A stretch of 55,529 nt of DNA from Candidatus Zipacnadia bacterium (GCA_029820995.1 JALGUG010000002.1:1-55529), one strand, 5' to 3'. Numbered from the stretch's first letter, positions 8,164 to 16,767 are shown. Notes: generated from the letters alone by a model not told the origin. Program-made: numbers and translations.

Positions 8164-10654
8164 CCATCGAGTCGTGCTCGGCGCTATCAGCGCGGTCCTG
8201 CTCGCCGGCACGTTGCCCGCGGCGGCTCAGGAGCGCTTCATTGACGTGGGAGCACCGGGAGACGAGGCTTTTGTCGGCGAGGGCCTCTACAACCGGGAGG
8301 GGCCGTACGATTGGAGCAAGCTGGCCTTCGCGCGCGAAAACAGCTTCCGCTGGATGTCGAACGACTGGACGCTGAGGCTGCCCGTGTTCCCTCGGCGGCA
8401 CAACGCGATCACCTTCCGCTTGCGACTGTCGCGGCGTGTGGAGCTGTCCATACCGCGTACGGACTGGAAGGCGCAGCTCCTGGGCGTGAGCGATTATCGC
8501 CTGGAGCAGACCGTGGGGGTTCCGAGGGAAGTGGTGGGCGACAAGACTGAGCTGGTCCTGCAGGGCCACACGCTGAAGCCGGTGGCGCCGGGTGGGAGGG
8601 ACAAGCGCACGCTGGTGGCGATGCTGGACTGGATCAAGGTGAGGGTGGTGGACAACCTGCCGCCAGCCACGGAGGTGACAATGGTGCACCATGAACCCGA
8701 CTACCCGCTGCAGAATCGCCTGCGCGGCGTGGAGGCGCGCCCCAGCAGCGCGGACATTGACGCCTTCGTGACGATCCTGCGGGACCAGAGGGCCAACGTG
8801 GTGACCATCGGCCCAATGAACGGCCAGTGGATTGCGAACTACCCTTCGAAGTACGCGCCTCGTGCCAAGAACATGGACCCTGAGTGGATCCCGGGGGTGA
8901 TCAAAGCCTGCCACGAGGCCGGCATTGACGTGATCGGGTGGCTGCCGTTCAATTGCCAGGACCTGCGCAAGGTGGAGCAACTCGAGGCGGCCAAGAAGTA
9001 TCCGCAGTGGACGATGAAGTTCATTGAGTATCCCGGGAAACAGTGGCTGCCGCGGGTCGGCATGTGCGTGGTCTCGTCGCCGTACCGGGAGGAGCACGCC
9101 AAGGTCCTGCGGGAGGCTGCGTCCTTCGATCTGGATGGTGTGTTCTTCGACGGGTTCTATCTCAGCGGCATACCGCACCCGAGCCGGGCGGGCTGCACGT
9201 GCAAGTGGTGTCAGGAGAAGTTCAAGCGGGACACGGGCCTGGAGTTGCCGAAGGTCGTGGACTGGAACGAGCTGACCTTCAAGAAATGGGTGCGTTGGCG
9301 GAACCACCAGATCGTGGAGACGGCCAAGTACTTCCAGGCCGAGATGCGCAAGGTCAACCCCGATCTGCTGGTCACCTGCAACTACAACATTTGGCCCTTT
9401 GGCCACAAGGACTGGGAGACTGCGATTCCGTGCTGGAAGACGACGGATTACGGCGTGTCGCAGCACGCCTATTCCGGAACGCCGGAGCTAGAGTGGATCA
9501 TGCTAGGCTTCAAGTCGCGCGTGAGCCACGATCTGAACCCCCGACACTGTGACATCTGGCGTACGGCGCGCCAGGCTTTCAAGTACACGGGTACGCCCGA
9601 GGACGATGCTCGGCATGAGCTGACGATGAAGACCTTCATGCTGGCGGGTGTGACCTATGGCGTCACGCCCTGGCATGGGGGGCACATTCCGCCGCCCGAC
9701 GCCGGGCGCCGGATCCATGAGGCCATCGCCCAACGCGAGCCGTACTTCTCGCAGGACGATGTGCTGTACGCGGGTGTGGTGCTCTCGCAGAACACGCACG
9801 ACTTCTACGGCCACATTCCGGGAACCGAGAACCTGACGCTCTATCAGGATGCGATCCTGGGCACGTGGCTGTTGCTGACGGAGCAACACGTGCCGTTTGC
9901 CTTCGTGTTCGACAATCAGCTTGAGGAGGGCAGCCTGGACGAATACCAGGTGCTGGTGCTGACGGACACGGCGTGCCTGTCGGAGAATGCGGTGCGGCAA
10001 CTGACGAAGTGGGTCGAGGCCGGCGGGCACCTAGTCTGCACCTTCGAGACCTCGCTGTACGACGAGTGGGGTCAGAAACGGGAGGACTTCGGGCTAAAGG
10101 ACCTGCTAGGCGTGTCGGCAGCCGAAGCGAGGCCGGCGGCACTGGAGGCGGGCCAGGTGCGGGCGCGGCCGCAGGGCCGGGGGAAAGTGGTCTATCTGCC
10201 CTTCGAGCCCGGGCTGGCCTACGCGCGCGAGCGCAGCGAGGAACTGAGCAAACCGCTGCTGGAGGCGATCGGAGAGGTGGAGCCGCCGTTGGAGATCGAG
10301 GCGCCGGCGAGCATTGCGGCCAATGCGCTCTGGGGCCCGGAGCGCAAGAGCGTGCTGGTGCAGTTGCTGAACGTGTCGGCCTTCATGCCCGGTGGCGACA
10401 CGGGGTTCCGGGGCCTGGGGCGGCCCGCGGCGCCGCCGAAGGACACGGCAAGCGACGGCGACATCAAGGCCGGGGGCCGGGTGCGGCGCGTCAATGTGCC
10501 GGCCAGGGACATTGTGATTCGGCCGAGGGCGTGGCCAGTAAAGAGGGCGACGCTGGTGCTGCATGACCAGGAACTGCGCCGCCGCGCGGACGGCGGGTAC
10601 GTCGTTCCGGTGCTCGGGGACCACGAGATCGTGAAGCTGGAGATTGACGGGTGA
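8147..10654 (+). CDS. Secreted TIM-barrel glycoside-hydrolase-like protein
   Basis: An 835-residue protein with a signal peptide (RRHASHRVVLGAISAVLLAG, then an Ala-rich cleavage site near residue 27). Residues about 180-530 look like a glycosidase TIM barrel. Clues are repeated beta-strand ends such as ANVVTIGP and VIGWLPF, the DGVFFDGFYLSG strand that would hold a catalytic Asp, and a CTCKWCQEKF cysteine cluster often seen in uncharacterised bacterial glycosidases. Residues about 550-690 resemble the Rossmann-like beta-galactosidase trimerisation domain (VLVLTDTACLSENAVRQL...AGGHLV). A C-terminal beta domain follows. GGGAGGAGG stands six bases before the ATG at 8147, inside the end of the phosphatase gene. 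The substrate is unknown; the architecture suggests an exo-glycosidase on plant or algal glycans. Confidence 0.75.
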   Translation: MRRHASHRVVLGAISAVLLAGTLPAAAQERFIDVGAPGDEAFVGEGLYNREGPYDWSKLAFARENSFRWMSNDWTLRLPVFPRRHNAITFRLRLSRRVELSIPRTDWKAQLLGVSDYRLEQTVGVPREVVGDKTELVLQGHTLKPVAPGGRDKRTLVAMLDWIKVRVVDNLPPATEVTMVHHEPDYPLQNRLRGVEARPSSADIDAFVTILRDQRANVVTIGPMNGQWIANYPSKYAPRAKNMDPEWIPGVIKACHEAGIDVIGWLPFNCQDLRKVEQLEAAKKYPQWTMKFIEYPGKQWLPRVGMCVVSSPYREEHAKVLREAASFDLDGVFFDGFYLSGIPHPSRAGCTCKWCQEKFKRDTGLELPKVVDWNELTFKKWVRWRNHQIVETAKYFQAEMRKVNPDLLVTCNYNIWPFGHKDWETAIPCWKTTDYGVSQHAYSGTPELEWIMLGFKSRVSHDLNPRHCDIWRTARQAFKYTGTPEDDARHELTMKTFMLAGVTYGVTPWHGGHIPPPDAGRRIHEAIAQREPYFSQDDVLYAGVVLSQNTHDFYGHIPGTENLTLYQDAILGTWLLLTEQHVPFAFVFDNQLEEGSLDEYQVLVLTDTACLSENAVRQLTKWVEAGGHLVCTFETSLYDEWGQKREDFGLKDLLGVSAAEARPAALEAGQVRARPQGRGKVVYLPFEPGLAYARERSEELSKPLLEAIGEVEPPLEIEAPASIAANALWGPERKSVLVQLLNVSAFMPGGDTGFRGLGRPAAPPKDTASDGDIKAGGRVRRVNVPARDIVIRPRAWPVKRATLVLHDQELRRRADGGYVVPVLGDHEIVKLEIDG

Positions 10655-10842
10655 GGCGGCGGATCTCGCGGATCTCGTGAGACAGAACGGCAAGAGGGAG
10701 TGAGCGCCTGCAAGTACCTGCAGACCGTTTGAGACCACGTTGTTGCCAGGCTGAAGCTGCGAGAATGGCTCCGATGGAGGGGGGTCACGCGCGGGGGCGA
10801 AGTATGCTCCGAGAAGCACGGCGGGGCTCGGGGGCGGGGGCA
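10655..10842. other. Intergenic region with a 9-bp tandem repeat
   Basis: This 188-base gap holds two head-to-tail copies of CGGATCTCG (10660-10677) and no convincing terminator or promoter. Frames extending upstream from the TPR gene enter it but have no coding character that I can recognise. Confidence 0.4.
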
Positions 10843-11742
10843 ATGGCATCTCTATCACGGGCGAGGGAGTACTACCAGGCTGGGCGGTACGACGACGCCA
10901 TCGCGGAGTTGGCGGCGCTCTTGCAGGAGAATTCGGAGAATGAACCCGCCTGGCGGCTCCTGGGGGCCTGCTATTTCGCACAGCGCGACTACGTCGAGGC
11001 CGAGTACGCCTTGCGGCGATGCACTACGCTGGCCCCTTCGGACCCCGCCGTCTGGATCAATCAGGGCGTGCTGCTGCGCAAGGTCGAACGATGGGATGAA
11101 GCCCGACGGTGCCTGGAGTACGCTTTGTACCTGGACGCCGAGAGCGCGCATGCCCGGGAGGAGCTGCAGAAGGTGGAGGCATTGGCGGCGGCGCCACCGG
11201 CGGCTCCCGAGCAAGCCCCGAACTCGCCACCGGCAGCCTCGTCGCGCGGAGTCGAGGCCGTGGAGGTGACGTGCGAGAGGTGCGGGTTGAGGCGGCCCGC
11301 GACATTGGCCGGGGAGCCGTGCCCACGCTGCCGGCAACTGGGTGAGAACGTGGACCGCGCGATCCAGGCGCTGGCGAAGCAGGCGGACAAGTTCCCCGGC
11401 CATCTGGAGACGCAGCGGGTTCTCGTGCATGCTTACCAGGCAGGCGGACAGTACGATCGGGCGGTGCGGCACGCGGAGCAACTCGCTCAGTCGCGCCCCC
11501 GGGATGCTCGGGCGCTGTATCTGCTCGGCAGTGCGTACCTGTCGGCCGGACGAACGCGGGAGGCGAAGTCAGCTTTCGAGAAGGTGATGCACCTTCAGCC
11601 CGAGCACGCCGAGGCACGGGCCGGCCTTCAGGCGGCTGAATTGCAGCTCCGAAGCGCGCCGGCGGAGGCGCCGCAGACTGCAGTGGAGAACCGCGATGGG
11701 CAAGTCGTCAGGCGTCTGAAGCCGCGCGGGGCCGCGGAATGA
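10843..11742 (+). CDS. TPR protein with central zinc ribbon (tandem paralog A)
   Basis: A 299-residue cytoplasmic protein. Residues 1-110 are three TPR units (REYYQAGRYDDAIAEL, RLLGACYFAQRDYVEAE and an RCLEYALYLD unit). After a Pro/Ala linker comes a four-cysteine zinc ribbon, CERCGLRRP...CPRCRQ (about 146-167), and then two or three more TPRs (QRVLVHAYQAGGQYDRAV, LYLLGSAYLSAGRTREA). The first module is nearly identical in layout to the next gene, so a duplication gave rise to both. I chose the ATG at 10843 because it aligns with the paralog's MAYFGRA start. TPRs mediate protein contacts, so it may be a scaffold or adaptor. No catalytic motif is seen, and the partner is unknown. Confidence 0.8.
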   Translation: MASLSRAREYYQAGRYDDAIAELAALLQENSENEPAWRLLGACYFAQRDYVEAEYALRRCTTLAPSDPAVWINQGVLLRKVERWDEARRCLEYALYLDAESAHAREELQKVEALAAAPPAAPEQAPNSPPAASSRGVEAVEVTCERCGLRRPATLAGEPCPRCRQLGENVDRAIQALAKQADKFPGHLETQRVLVHAYQAGGQYDRAVRHAEQLAQSRPRDARALYLLGSAYLSAGRTREAKSAFEKVMHLQPEHAEARAGLQAAELQLRSAPAEAPQTAVENRDGQVVRRLKPRGAAE

Positions 11743-11791
11743 GCGCGGGAGGGGCCTGCCAAGTAGCGCTCACTGTCGGGGCGGCAGAGGG

Positions 11792-12781
11792 ATGGCCTAC
11801 TTCGGACGGGCGAAGGGCTACTTCGACCGACGGGAATATGAGGCGGCGGTCCGCGAGCTGACGACGCTGCTGGAGGAGGAGCCGGAGAACGAAAAGGCTT
11901 GGCGCCTACTCGCAGCCTGCCACTTTGCGCAGCGGGATTACGCCGAGGCAGAAGCTCCTTTGCGCCGGTGCACCGAGCTGGCTCCCCTGGATCCTGCCGT
12001 CTGGACCAACCTCGGCCTGGTGCTGCGCAAGCAGGAGCGCTGGGAGGACGCGCGGCGGTGTCTGTTGTATGCACTATCGCTGGACCCTCAGAGCGTGCAG
12101 GCGCGGGAGGAGCTGGAGAAGGTGAACGCAGGCGCCCCGGCCGCCCCGGCAGCACCCGCGGCGTCTGGCGCTGACTGGAGGCCAGGTGCACGGAAGGTGA
12201 ACGCACGCGACCCGGGCCCCCCTGCAGCGCAGACGGAGCAGACTGGGGACCAGCAGACGGACAAGTGCCCCTCGTGCGGCGCGCGCTGGGACGGCCAGGC
12301 GCGCGTCTGCTGGGCGTGTGGGGCGGTGCGGCCGGATATTGCCGCAGAGCGAGCGTGGCGCGAGAGGGCGCAGGAGGAAGCCCAGCAGGAGCTCCACAGG
12401 CAAATGGAAGAGGCCCGACGACAGGCGGCGCGTTGGGAGCGACTGAGCCGCACTCGACAGTGTCCCGACTGCGGAGGCACAATCAGCGTTAGGGCTCGCG
12501 CCTGCCCTCACTGCGGTGCTGGGGTGGTAGACGAAGGGGCAACGACAGCAGTCCAGACGACCAGTCTGGTCCTGGGGGTGTTGTGCTGGTTGGTTATCTG
12601 CATTCCTTTGTTGAGTCCACTGTGTGCGCTTATAGCCGTCGTACTGGGAGCCGTCGGAACGCAGCCGGCGGGTGGGCGCAGCTTGGCCGTCGTCGGTATT
12701 GTGCTGGGCGCTCTGAATCCTATATTGCATGTGTGTCTGATGGCGCTCAACATCGCGCTGTTCACATTCGCCCTACTGTAA
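11792..12781 (+). CDS. TPR/double zinc-ribbon membrane protein (tandem paralog B)
   Basis: A 329-residue protein. Its first 110 residues repeat the three-TPR module of the preceding gene (YFDRREYEAAVREL, CHFAQRDYAEAE, RRCLLYALSLDPQS). Instead of further TPRs it has a CPSCGARW...CWACG ribbon (about 159-176), a short charged helix rich in Glu/Gln/Arg (about 185-220), and a CPDCGG...CPHCG ribbon (about 225-245). The last 80 residues form two or three membrane helices with a Gly-rich turn, like the DUF4190 tail. The TPRs should therefore be held at the inner face of the membrane. Only 49 bases separate it from paralog A, so they are very probably one operon. The function is unknown. The rubredoxin-like ribbons could stabilise the fold rather than bind nucleic acid. 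Confidence 0.8.
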   Translation: MAYFGRAKGYFDRREYEAAVRELTTLLEEEPENEKAWRLLAACHFAQRDYAEAEAPLRRCTELAPLDPAVWTNLGLVLRKQERWEDARRCLLYALSLDPQSVQAREELEKVNAGAPAAPAAPAASGADWRPGARKVNARDPGPPAAQTEQTGDQQTDKCPSCGARWDGQARVCWACGAVRPDIAAERAWRERAQEEAQQELHRQMEEARRQAARWERLSRTRQCPDCGGTISVRARACPHCGAGVVDEGATTAVQTTSLVLGVLCWLVICIPLLSPLCALIAVVLGAVGTQPAGGRSLAVVGIVLGALNPILHVCLMALNIALFTFALL

Positions 12782-12853
12782 GATAGCGAGGCAGCACGGC
12801 TGGGCATACGCAGCGGCCTCGAGGGACGTAATGGCGTGAACGGAGTTTGAGCT

Positions 12854-13942
12854 ATGACCAGTCGTGAGAGGTTTCTGGCGTGCATGAAGTACGAGCCGGT
12901 GGATCATGTGCCGGACATGGAGTTCGGGGGGTGGGAGGATCTGTTCGAGGAGTGGCACGAACAGGGCCTGCCGCTGGAAGTGAAGGGCAATGCCGAGTTC
13001 GACGAGCACTTCGGCCTGGAGACTCTCCACGGGTGTGGCGGCGTGACCGGGTTGATCCCCGCCTTCGAGACCGAAGTGTTGGAGGAGGACGAGACGACGC
13101 GGGTCGTGCGGGACGGCAATGGGATCATCTGCCGCGTGCGCAAGCACGGCTCCTCGATCCCGCAGTACCTGGAGTTCCCGGTGAAGAGCCGCGAGGACTG
13201 GGAGCGGATCAAGTTCCGGCTGGACCCGACGAATCCGGCGCGGATCGTGAGCGACTGGGAGGAGCGTACGGCGGTCTGCAACGCCAGCGACCGCGCCGTG
13301 GCCTTCGGGTGCGGCGGGTTCTACGGCTGGCTGCGGAACTTCTGGGGCCTGGAGAATCTGTCCATCGCGTTTTTCGAGCAGCGGGACCTGGTCGAGGAGA
13401 TGCTGGACACACAGCTCGAGCTGGTCATGGTAGCGCTGCGGCAGGTGCCGGAGGAGCTGCGGATTGATCTGGGCACCTGGTGGGAGGATATGTGCTACAA
13501 CCACGGGCCCCTGATGTCGCCCCAGTTGTTCCGGGAGCTGCTGATGCCGCGCTACAAGGTGATTACGGAGGAGCTGGCGCGGCGGGGAGTGTGGATCCAT
13601 CAGCTCGACTCTGACGGAAACATCCGGGAGCTCACACCGTTGTGGCTGGAGGTGGGGATCAACCTGATGTTCCCGGTGGAGGTCGCGGCGGGAAGCGACC
13701 CGTGCTGGCTGCGGGAGCACTATGGGTGCGAGGTGTTGCTGCGGGGTGGGTACGACAAGCTGGCGCTGCTCAACGGGCGGGAGGCGATTGTCCGGGAGCT
13801 GGAGCGGATCGCGCCGGTGGTGGAGGAGGGCGGCTTCATCCCGCATGTGGACCATCGAGTGCCCGCGGGCGTGAAGCTGGATGACTACCACTTCTACTTG
13901 GAGAAGAAGCGGGAGATGTTTGGGATTCCGAGGCCGGAGTGA
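12854..13942 (+). CDS. Uroporphyrinogen-decarboxylase-fold protein (non-heme group)
   Basis: A 362-residue protein opening with MTSRERFLACMKYEPVDHVP, the standard N-terminus of the URO-D/MtaA superfamily members found outside heme operons. The TIM-barrel features HQLDSDGNIREL (about residue 250) and VDHRVPAGVKLDDYHFYLE (about 335-353) match the family's active-site rim. Characterised relatives are corrinoid methyltransferases or demethylases, and many copies sit in glycan-degradation loci. No heme-pathway gene is nearby, so a HemE role is unlikely. GGAG and GAG precede the ATG only loosely. The next gene starts within 20 bases of the stop and shares its strand. A second member of the superfamily lies at 26360-27511 and is clearly divergent. 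Confidence 0.85.
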   Translation: MTSRERFLACMKYEPVDHVPDMEFGGWEDLFEEWHEQGLPLEVKGNAEFDEHFGLETLHGCGGVTGLIPAFETEVLEEDETTRVVRDGNGIICRVRKHGSSIPQYLEFPVKSREDWERIKFRLDPTNPARIVSDWEERTAVCNASDRAVAFGCGGFYGWLRNFWGLENLSIAFFEQRDLVEEMLDTQLELVMVALRQVPEELRIDLGTWWEDMCYNHGPLMSPQLFRELLMPRYKVITEELARRGVWIHQLDSDGNIRELTPLWLEVGINLMFPVEVAAGSDPCWLREHYGCEVLLRGGYDKLALLNGREAIVRELERIAPVVEEGGFIPHVDHRVPAGVKLDDYHFYLEKKREMFGIPRPE

Positions 13943-13959
13943 GAAGCGCGAGGATGAAC

Positions 13960-14889
13960 ATGCGGGACCTTCGCAGGCTGGAGTGCGTGATCGTCGCGTT
14001 GTCGCTGACCGTTGTGCTTTGCAGCACGAGCGTCGCTCAGGTGCGACGTCAGGGACGGCGGCCAAGACGAGCAGTGAGACTTCCGGGGAACGTGACCATG
14101 CAAAGGAATCTGGTGTACGGACAAGGCAGTGGCCGGGACTTACACCTGGACCTGTTCCGGCCAAGAGATGCGGCGGGTGCGAGGCCGGCCGTGGTGTTCC
14201 TGCACGGCGGCGGCTGGCGGAGCGGCAACAAGGGGCAGTTCGCGCGGCAGTCGGCTTATCTGGCCGGCAAGGGGTACGTTTGCGCATGTGCCGAGTACCG
14301 GCTGTCGGGGGAAGCGAAGTTCCCGGCGGCGGTGGAGGACGCGAAGTGCGCGATGCGCTGGATGCGGTCGCAGGCCGAGGAGCTGAAGGTTGACCCGGAG
14401 CGGATCGCGGTCGCCGGCGGCTCGGCGGGAGGCCATTTGGCGCTGATGGTGGCGGCGTCGGCAGGCGTGAAGGAGCTGGAGGGACAGGGGGGACACGCTC
14501 AGTTTGGGAGCCAGGCGAACGCCGTGGTGGGGTTCAATCCGGTGGCCGATTTCAGCGGGATGGCTCGGGCGCGCCGGGCGGTGCCCTTGCTCGCGAGCTT
14601 CCTGGGTGTGGAGTACGAGCAGAATCCCGACGTGTATGCCAAGGCTTCGCCGGTGACATACGTGGACGAGAAACACCCGCCGTGCCTGATCCTGCATGGG
14701 GACGAGGATCAGACCGTGCCCTATGAGCAGTCGGTGGCCTACATCGAGAAGCTGAAGGCGCTGGGCGTGGAGGCCGAACTATTCACCGCCGAGGGCGCGG
14801 GGCACGGGTTCTTCAACCGCGATCCGTGGTATCAGCCGACGTTGGAAAAGATGGAGGCGTTCCTGGGCAAGCACTTGGTCGGCGAGTAG
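13960..14889 (+). CDS. Secreted alpha/beta-hydrolase esterase (BD-FAE/lipase-esterase type)
   Basis: A 309-residue protein with a signal peptide (RDLRRLECVIVALSLTVVLC... ending before VAQ). The alpha/beta-hydrolase motifs are complete: HGGGW oxyanion loop, GGSAGG nucleophile elbow, an Asp in LHGDEDQTVP, and a His in GAGHGFF. This pattern is that of the HSL/BD-FAE-type acetyl- or feruloyl-esterases that remove acyl groups from plant polysaccharides. I chose the second ATG at 13960 because GAGG lies six bases upstream and the membrane signal follows at once; GTG at 13939 and ATG at 13954 are alternatives. It follows the URO-D gene by 17 bases, so both are probably in one transcript. The exact ester is not known. 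Confidence 0.85.
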   Translation: MRDLRRLECVIVALSLTVVLCSTSVAQVRRQGRRPRRAVRLPGNVTMQRNLVYGQGSGRDLHLDLFRPRDAAGARPAVVFLHGGGWRSGNKGQFARQSAYLAGKGYVCACAEYRLSGEAKFPAAVEDAKCAMRWMRSQAEELKVDPERIAVAGGSAGGHLALMVAASAGVKELEGQGGHAQFGSQANAVVGFNPVADFSGMARARRAVPLLASFLGVEYEQNPDVYAKASPVTYVDEKHPPCLILHGDEDQTVPYEQSVAYIEKLKALGVEAELFTAEGAGHGFFNRDPWYQPTLEKMEAFLGKHLVGE

Positions 14890-14944
14890 CCGCGGCGCTA
14901 CCCTCACGGCGGCGACGATCCGGGTCTCCAAGTACGAGGGCTCG

Positions 14945-15394
14945 TTATTGGCTGTCTCGCAGGGGTCGGAGGATTGCCAGGTCCTCCTGATCGCTTGGTC
15001 TATTGGCCGCCTCCTTGCGGGCTATCAGATCCTCCAGGCAGACTACGTTGACCGGCACCCCTTGAATGGTCTCCACCTGCCTGCGCTCCCAAGCTTTCTC
15101 GAAGTCCAGGCCGGGCGTCTGAATCTGCACATCCAACGCCAGCACGTCATCGAACATCGTGACATCTTGGGCCAGTATGTCCCGGGCCTCAATCAACGAT
15201 GCCGTCCCCATGCCGACGTCGCGAAGCGCCTCCAGCATCGCCTGGGCGTTGTTGGGTGTACCCGCGATGAGGATGTCGAGGTCGAAAGTGGTGCTGGGAA
15301 CGCCGTGCATGATGGCAGCCACGCCGCCGATGACAAGATACTTAACGTTGTGGCAGGCGAACGATGCGTACAGATCGCGATGGGTCGGGGGCAT
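14945..15394 (-). CDS. MNT-type nucleotidyltransferase (DUF6036-like)
   Basis: A 149-residue protein. YLVIGGVAAIMHG (about 20-32) is followed by STTFDLDILI, which gives the GG-x(n)-D-x-D active site of the polymerase-beta nucleotidyltransferase superfamily (AbiEii/MNT/DUF6036 group). The rest (LALDVQIQTPG, EDLIARKEAANRPSDQEDL) matches the conserved tail of small standalone family members. They probably adenylylate or nucleotidylate a target, in several cases as toxin or antitoxin. The ATG at 15394 follows GAGG. The upstream small gene overlaps it by 53 bases, which suggests a two-gene unit. The longer frame to 15457 is not supported. Confidence 0.8.
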   Translation of the reverse strand: MPPTHRDLYASFACHNVKYLVIGGVAAIMHGVPSTTFDLDILIAGTPNNAQAMLEALRDVGMGTASLIEARDILAQDVTMFDDVLALDVQIQTPGLDFEKAWERRQVETIQGVPVNVVCLEDLIARKEAANRPSDQEDLAILRPLRDSQ

Positions 15395-15551
15395 GGCGCC
15401 TCGACAGGTGGGGACTGACCTCGGCGACCATCCTAAGCTGCTCCTCGAAGATGGCATAGCGCTGCTCGACCGTCAGTCTCCGGAACCAGCGGACCTTGTT
15501 CTCAGTTGTGAGCACGCTGTGGTTGCCTTGGATGACGCGCCGCCCTCTCAT
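15342..15551 (-). CDS. Small basic protein, partner of the nucleotidyltransferase
   Basis: A 69-residue protein that overlaps the start of the nucleotidyltransferase gene by 53 bases in another frame. Its core, ENKVRWFRRLTVEQRYAIFE followed by EQLRMVAE, is a plausible helical segment, and the tail is Arg/Pro-rich. Short genes with a similar ...LTxEERxEIF... core precede DUF6036-type nucleotidyltransferases in other genomes, so a paired regulator or antitoxin is a reasonable inference, but this is from memory of the arrangement only. I used the internal ATG at 15551, which starts with MRGRRV. The frame continues to 15590. No known domain is recognised. Confidence 0.5.
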   Translation of the reverse strand: MRGRRVIQGNHSVLTTENKVRWFRRLTVEQRYAIFEEQLRMVAEVSPHLSRRHAPDPSRSVRIVRLPQR

Positions 15552-15605
15552 GCTTACATTACAGCCGGGTCCCAAGGTCCGCACAAGCACCTGGGCCCCG
15601 CGGTC

Positions 15606-16376
15606 CTACCACGGCGGGAGCACCAGGGTGCCGCCGTCGAGGACGAGGCTGGTGCCGCTGATGTAGGAGGCATCGTCGCTCATCAAGAAGGCGGCGGCCT
15701 TCGCCACATCAAGGGGCTGACCGAGGCGGCGGACCGGAATCTTCTGTTCGACCTCGGCGTAGATGACCTCCTTGGGCTGGTCCCAGCCGGCGCAGCTTGC
15801 TGCGAGCATCGGGGTGTCAATGGTGCCCGGGCAGATGCCGACTACACGTACCGAGCCGGCGTGGTCGGTGGTCAAGCAGCGGATGAGAGCATCCAGGGCC
15901 GCCTTGGAGGCGCAATAGAGCGCATGGGCGGGGAAGCCGACGTGGACCGCGACGGAGGTCGTGATGACGATGACGCCGTGGCCCTGGCGCTCCATGACGG
16001 GAACGACGTGTTTGGCCAGATAGAAGTTTCCCTTCACGTTGACGCCCATCAGGAGGTCCCAGTCTTCGTCCGTGAAGTCAGTGACGCGGCCCTGGCGCCA
16101 GACGCCAGCGTTGCTGTGCAAGCAATCAATACGGTCGTGCCACTCCAGCGTTCGGGCGACCAGCTCCTGCACGCTCTGTTCCTGGGAGACGTCGCAAAAC
16201 AGAAAGCGCATGTCCCGGCCTTGCGCCTGCAGTTCCTGCTCCAGCTTGCGCCCGGCTTCCTCCTGATTGGAGGCGGCGACCACCTTGGCGCCGAGCTCGG
16301 CGAAGTGGCGCACGCAGCCTTCGCCGATCCCGGAGGTGCCGCCGGTGACGATAACGGTTTTGCCCTCGATGGACAT
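15606..16376 (-). CDS. Short-chain dehydrogenase/reductase (SDR)
   Basis: A 256-residue classical SDR. It has the TGGTSGIGEG cofactor loop at residues 10-19, NAG near 87, the catalytic Ser in VITTS and the Tyr-x3-Lys pair in YCASK, and the CPGTIDTPM loop. Classical SDRs oxidise or reduce sugar, polyol, steroid or acyl hydroxyls with NAD(P); the substrate is not readable here. The acidic position for NAD binding after the second strand is not obvious (AASNQEEAG), so cofactor preference is open. The ATG at 16376 has GGGAGGAA nine bases upstream. The VOC gene lies 46 bases upstream on the same strand, so the two form a likely operon. Another SDR is encoded at 49928-50659. Confidence 0.9.
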   Translation of the reverse strand: MSIEGKTVIVTGGTSGIGEGCVRHFAELGAKVVAASNQEEAGRKLEQELQAQGRDMRFLFCDVSQEQSVQELVARTLEWHDRIDCLHSNAGVWRQGRVTDFTDEDWDLLMGVNVKGNFYLAKHVVPVMERQGHGVIVITTSVAVHVGFPAHALYCASKAALDALIRCLTTDHAGSVRVVGICPGTIDTPMLAASCAGWDQPKEVIYAEVEQKIPVRRLGQPLDVAKAAAFLMSDDASYISGTSLVLDGGTLVLPPW

Positions 16377-16422
16377 GGCGCGGTTCCTCCCGATGTTCGT
16401 TGCCTGTTGCGAGGCGAGCCGC

Positions 16423-16767
16423 TCAGCGGTCCTGCACGCCCCACTCGGAATCGTCGGCGATCTGCATGAACTCGAACACGGCCCCGTCCTTGTAGATGAA
16501 CACGACGCGGACGCCGGGCATCGACTCGAAGGGGCCGAGAATGACCTCTTCGCCCGCGATGGCGGCATCCAGGTCGTCCACGCGGAAGGCCAGATGGGGC
16601 AGCTCGCGCAGTGGGCCGGTGACAGGCGAGTCCGGCTCGTAGCGCAGGTACTCGACCTTGTATGGATGCTTCATGGGGTCGGTGACCCAGACTTTGGTGT
16701 CAGGGACGTACGTCTCGTCCTGCTGCTGATCGTCGGTGGGAATGCCCACGTGATGAAACTGTCGCAT
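16423..16767 (-). CDS. VOC/glyoxalase-fold protein
   Basis: A 114-residue single-module protein of the vicinal-oxygen-chelate superfamily. It starts RQFHHVGIPT, with the first strand His that usually binds metal, continues to PHLAFRVDDLDAAI, and ends with a Glu in VFEFMQI, the other expected ligand. Members include glyoxalase I, dioxygenases and sugar-phosphate isomerase-like proteins; one module means it acts as a dimer. The ATG at 16767 has AGGAGG seven bases upstream, and earlier frame extensions read through the neighbouring region without family match. It is the first gene of the VOC-SDR pair. The substrate is unknown. Confidence 0.75.
   Translation of the reverse strand: MRQFHHVGIPTDDQQQDETYVPDTKVWVTDPMKHPYKVEYLRYEPDSPVTGPLRELPHLAFRVDDLDAAIAGEEVILGPFESMPGVRVVFIYKDGAVFEFMQIADDSEWGVQDR

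Noticed and set aside
12854-13942. Heme-pathway uroporphyrinogen decarboxylase (HemE)
   Set aside because: Only the fold and N-terminal pattern match. There are two divergent copies in the window and no other heme genes near either.
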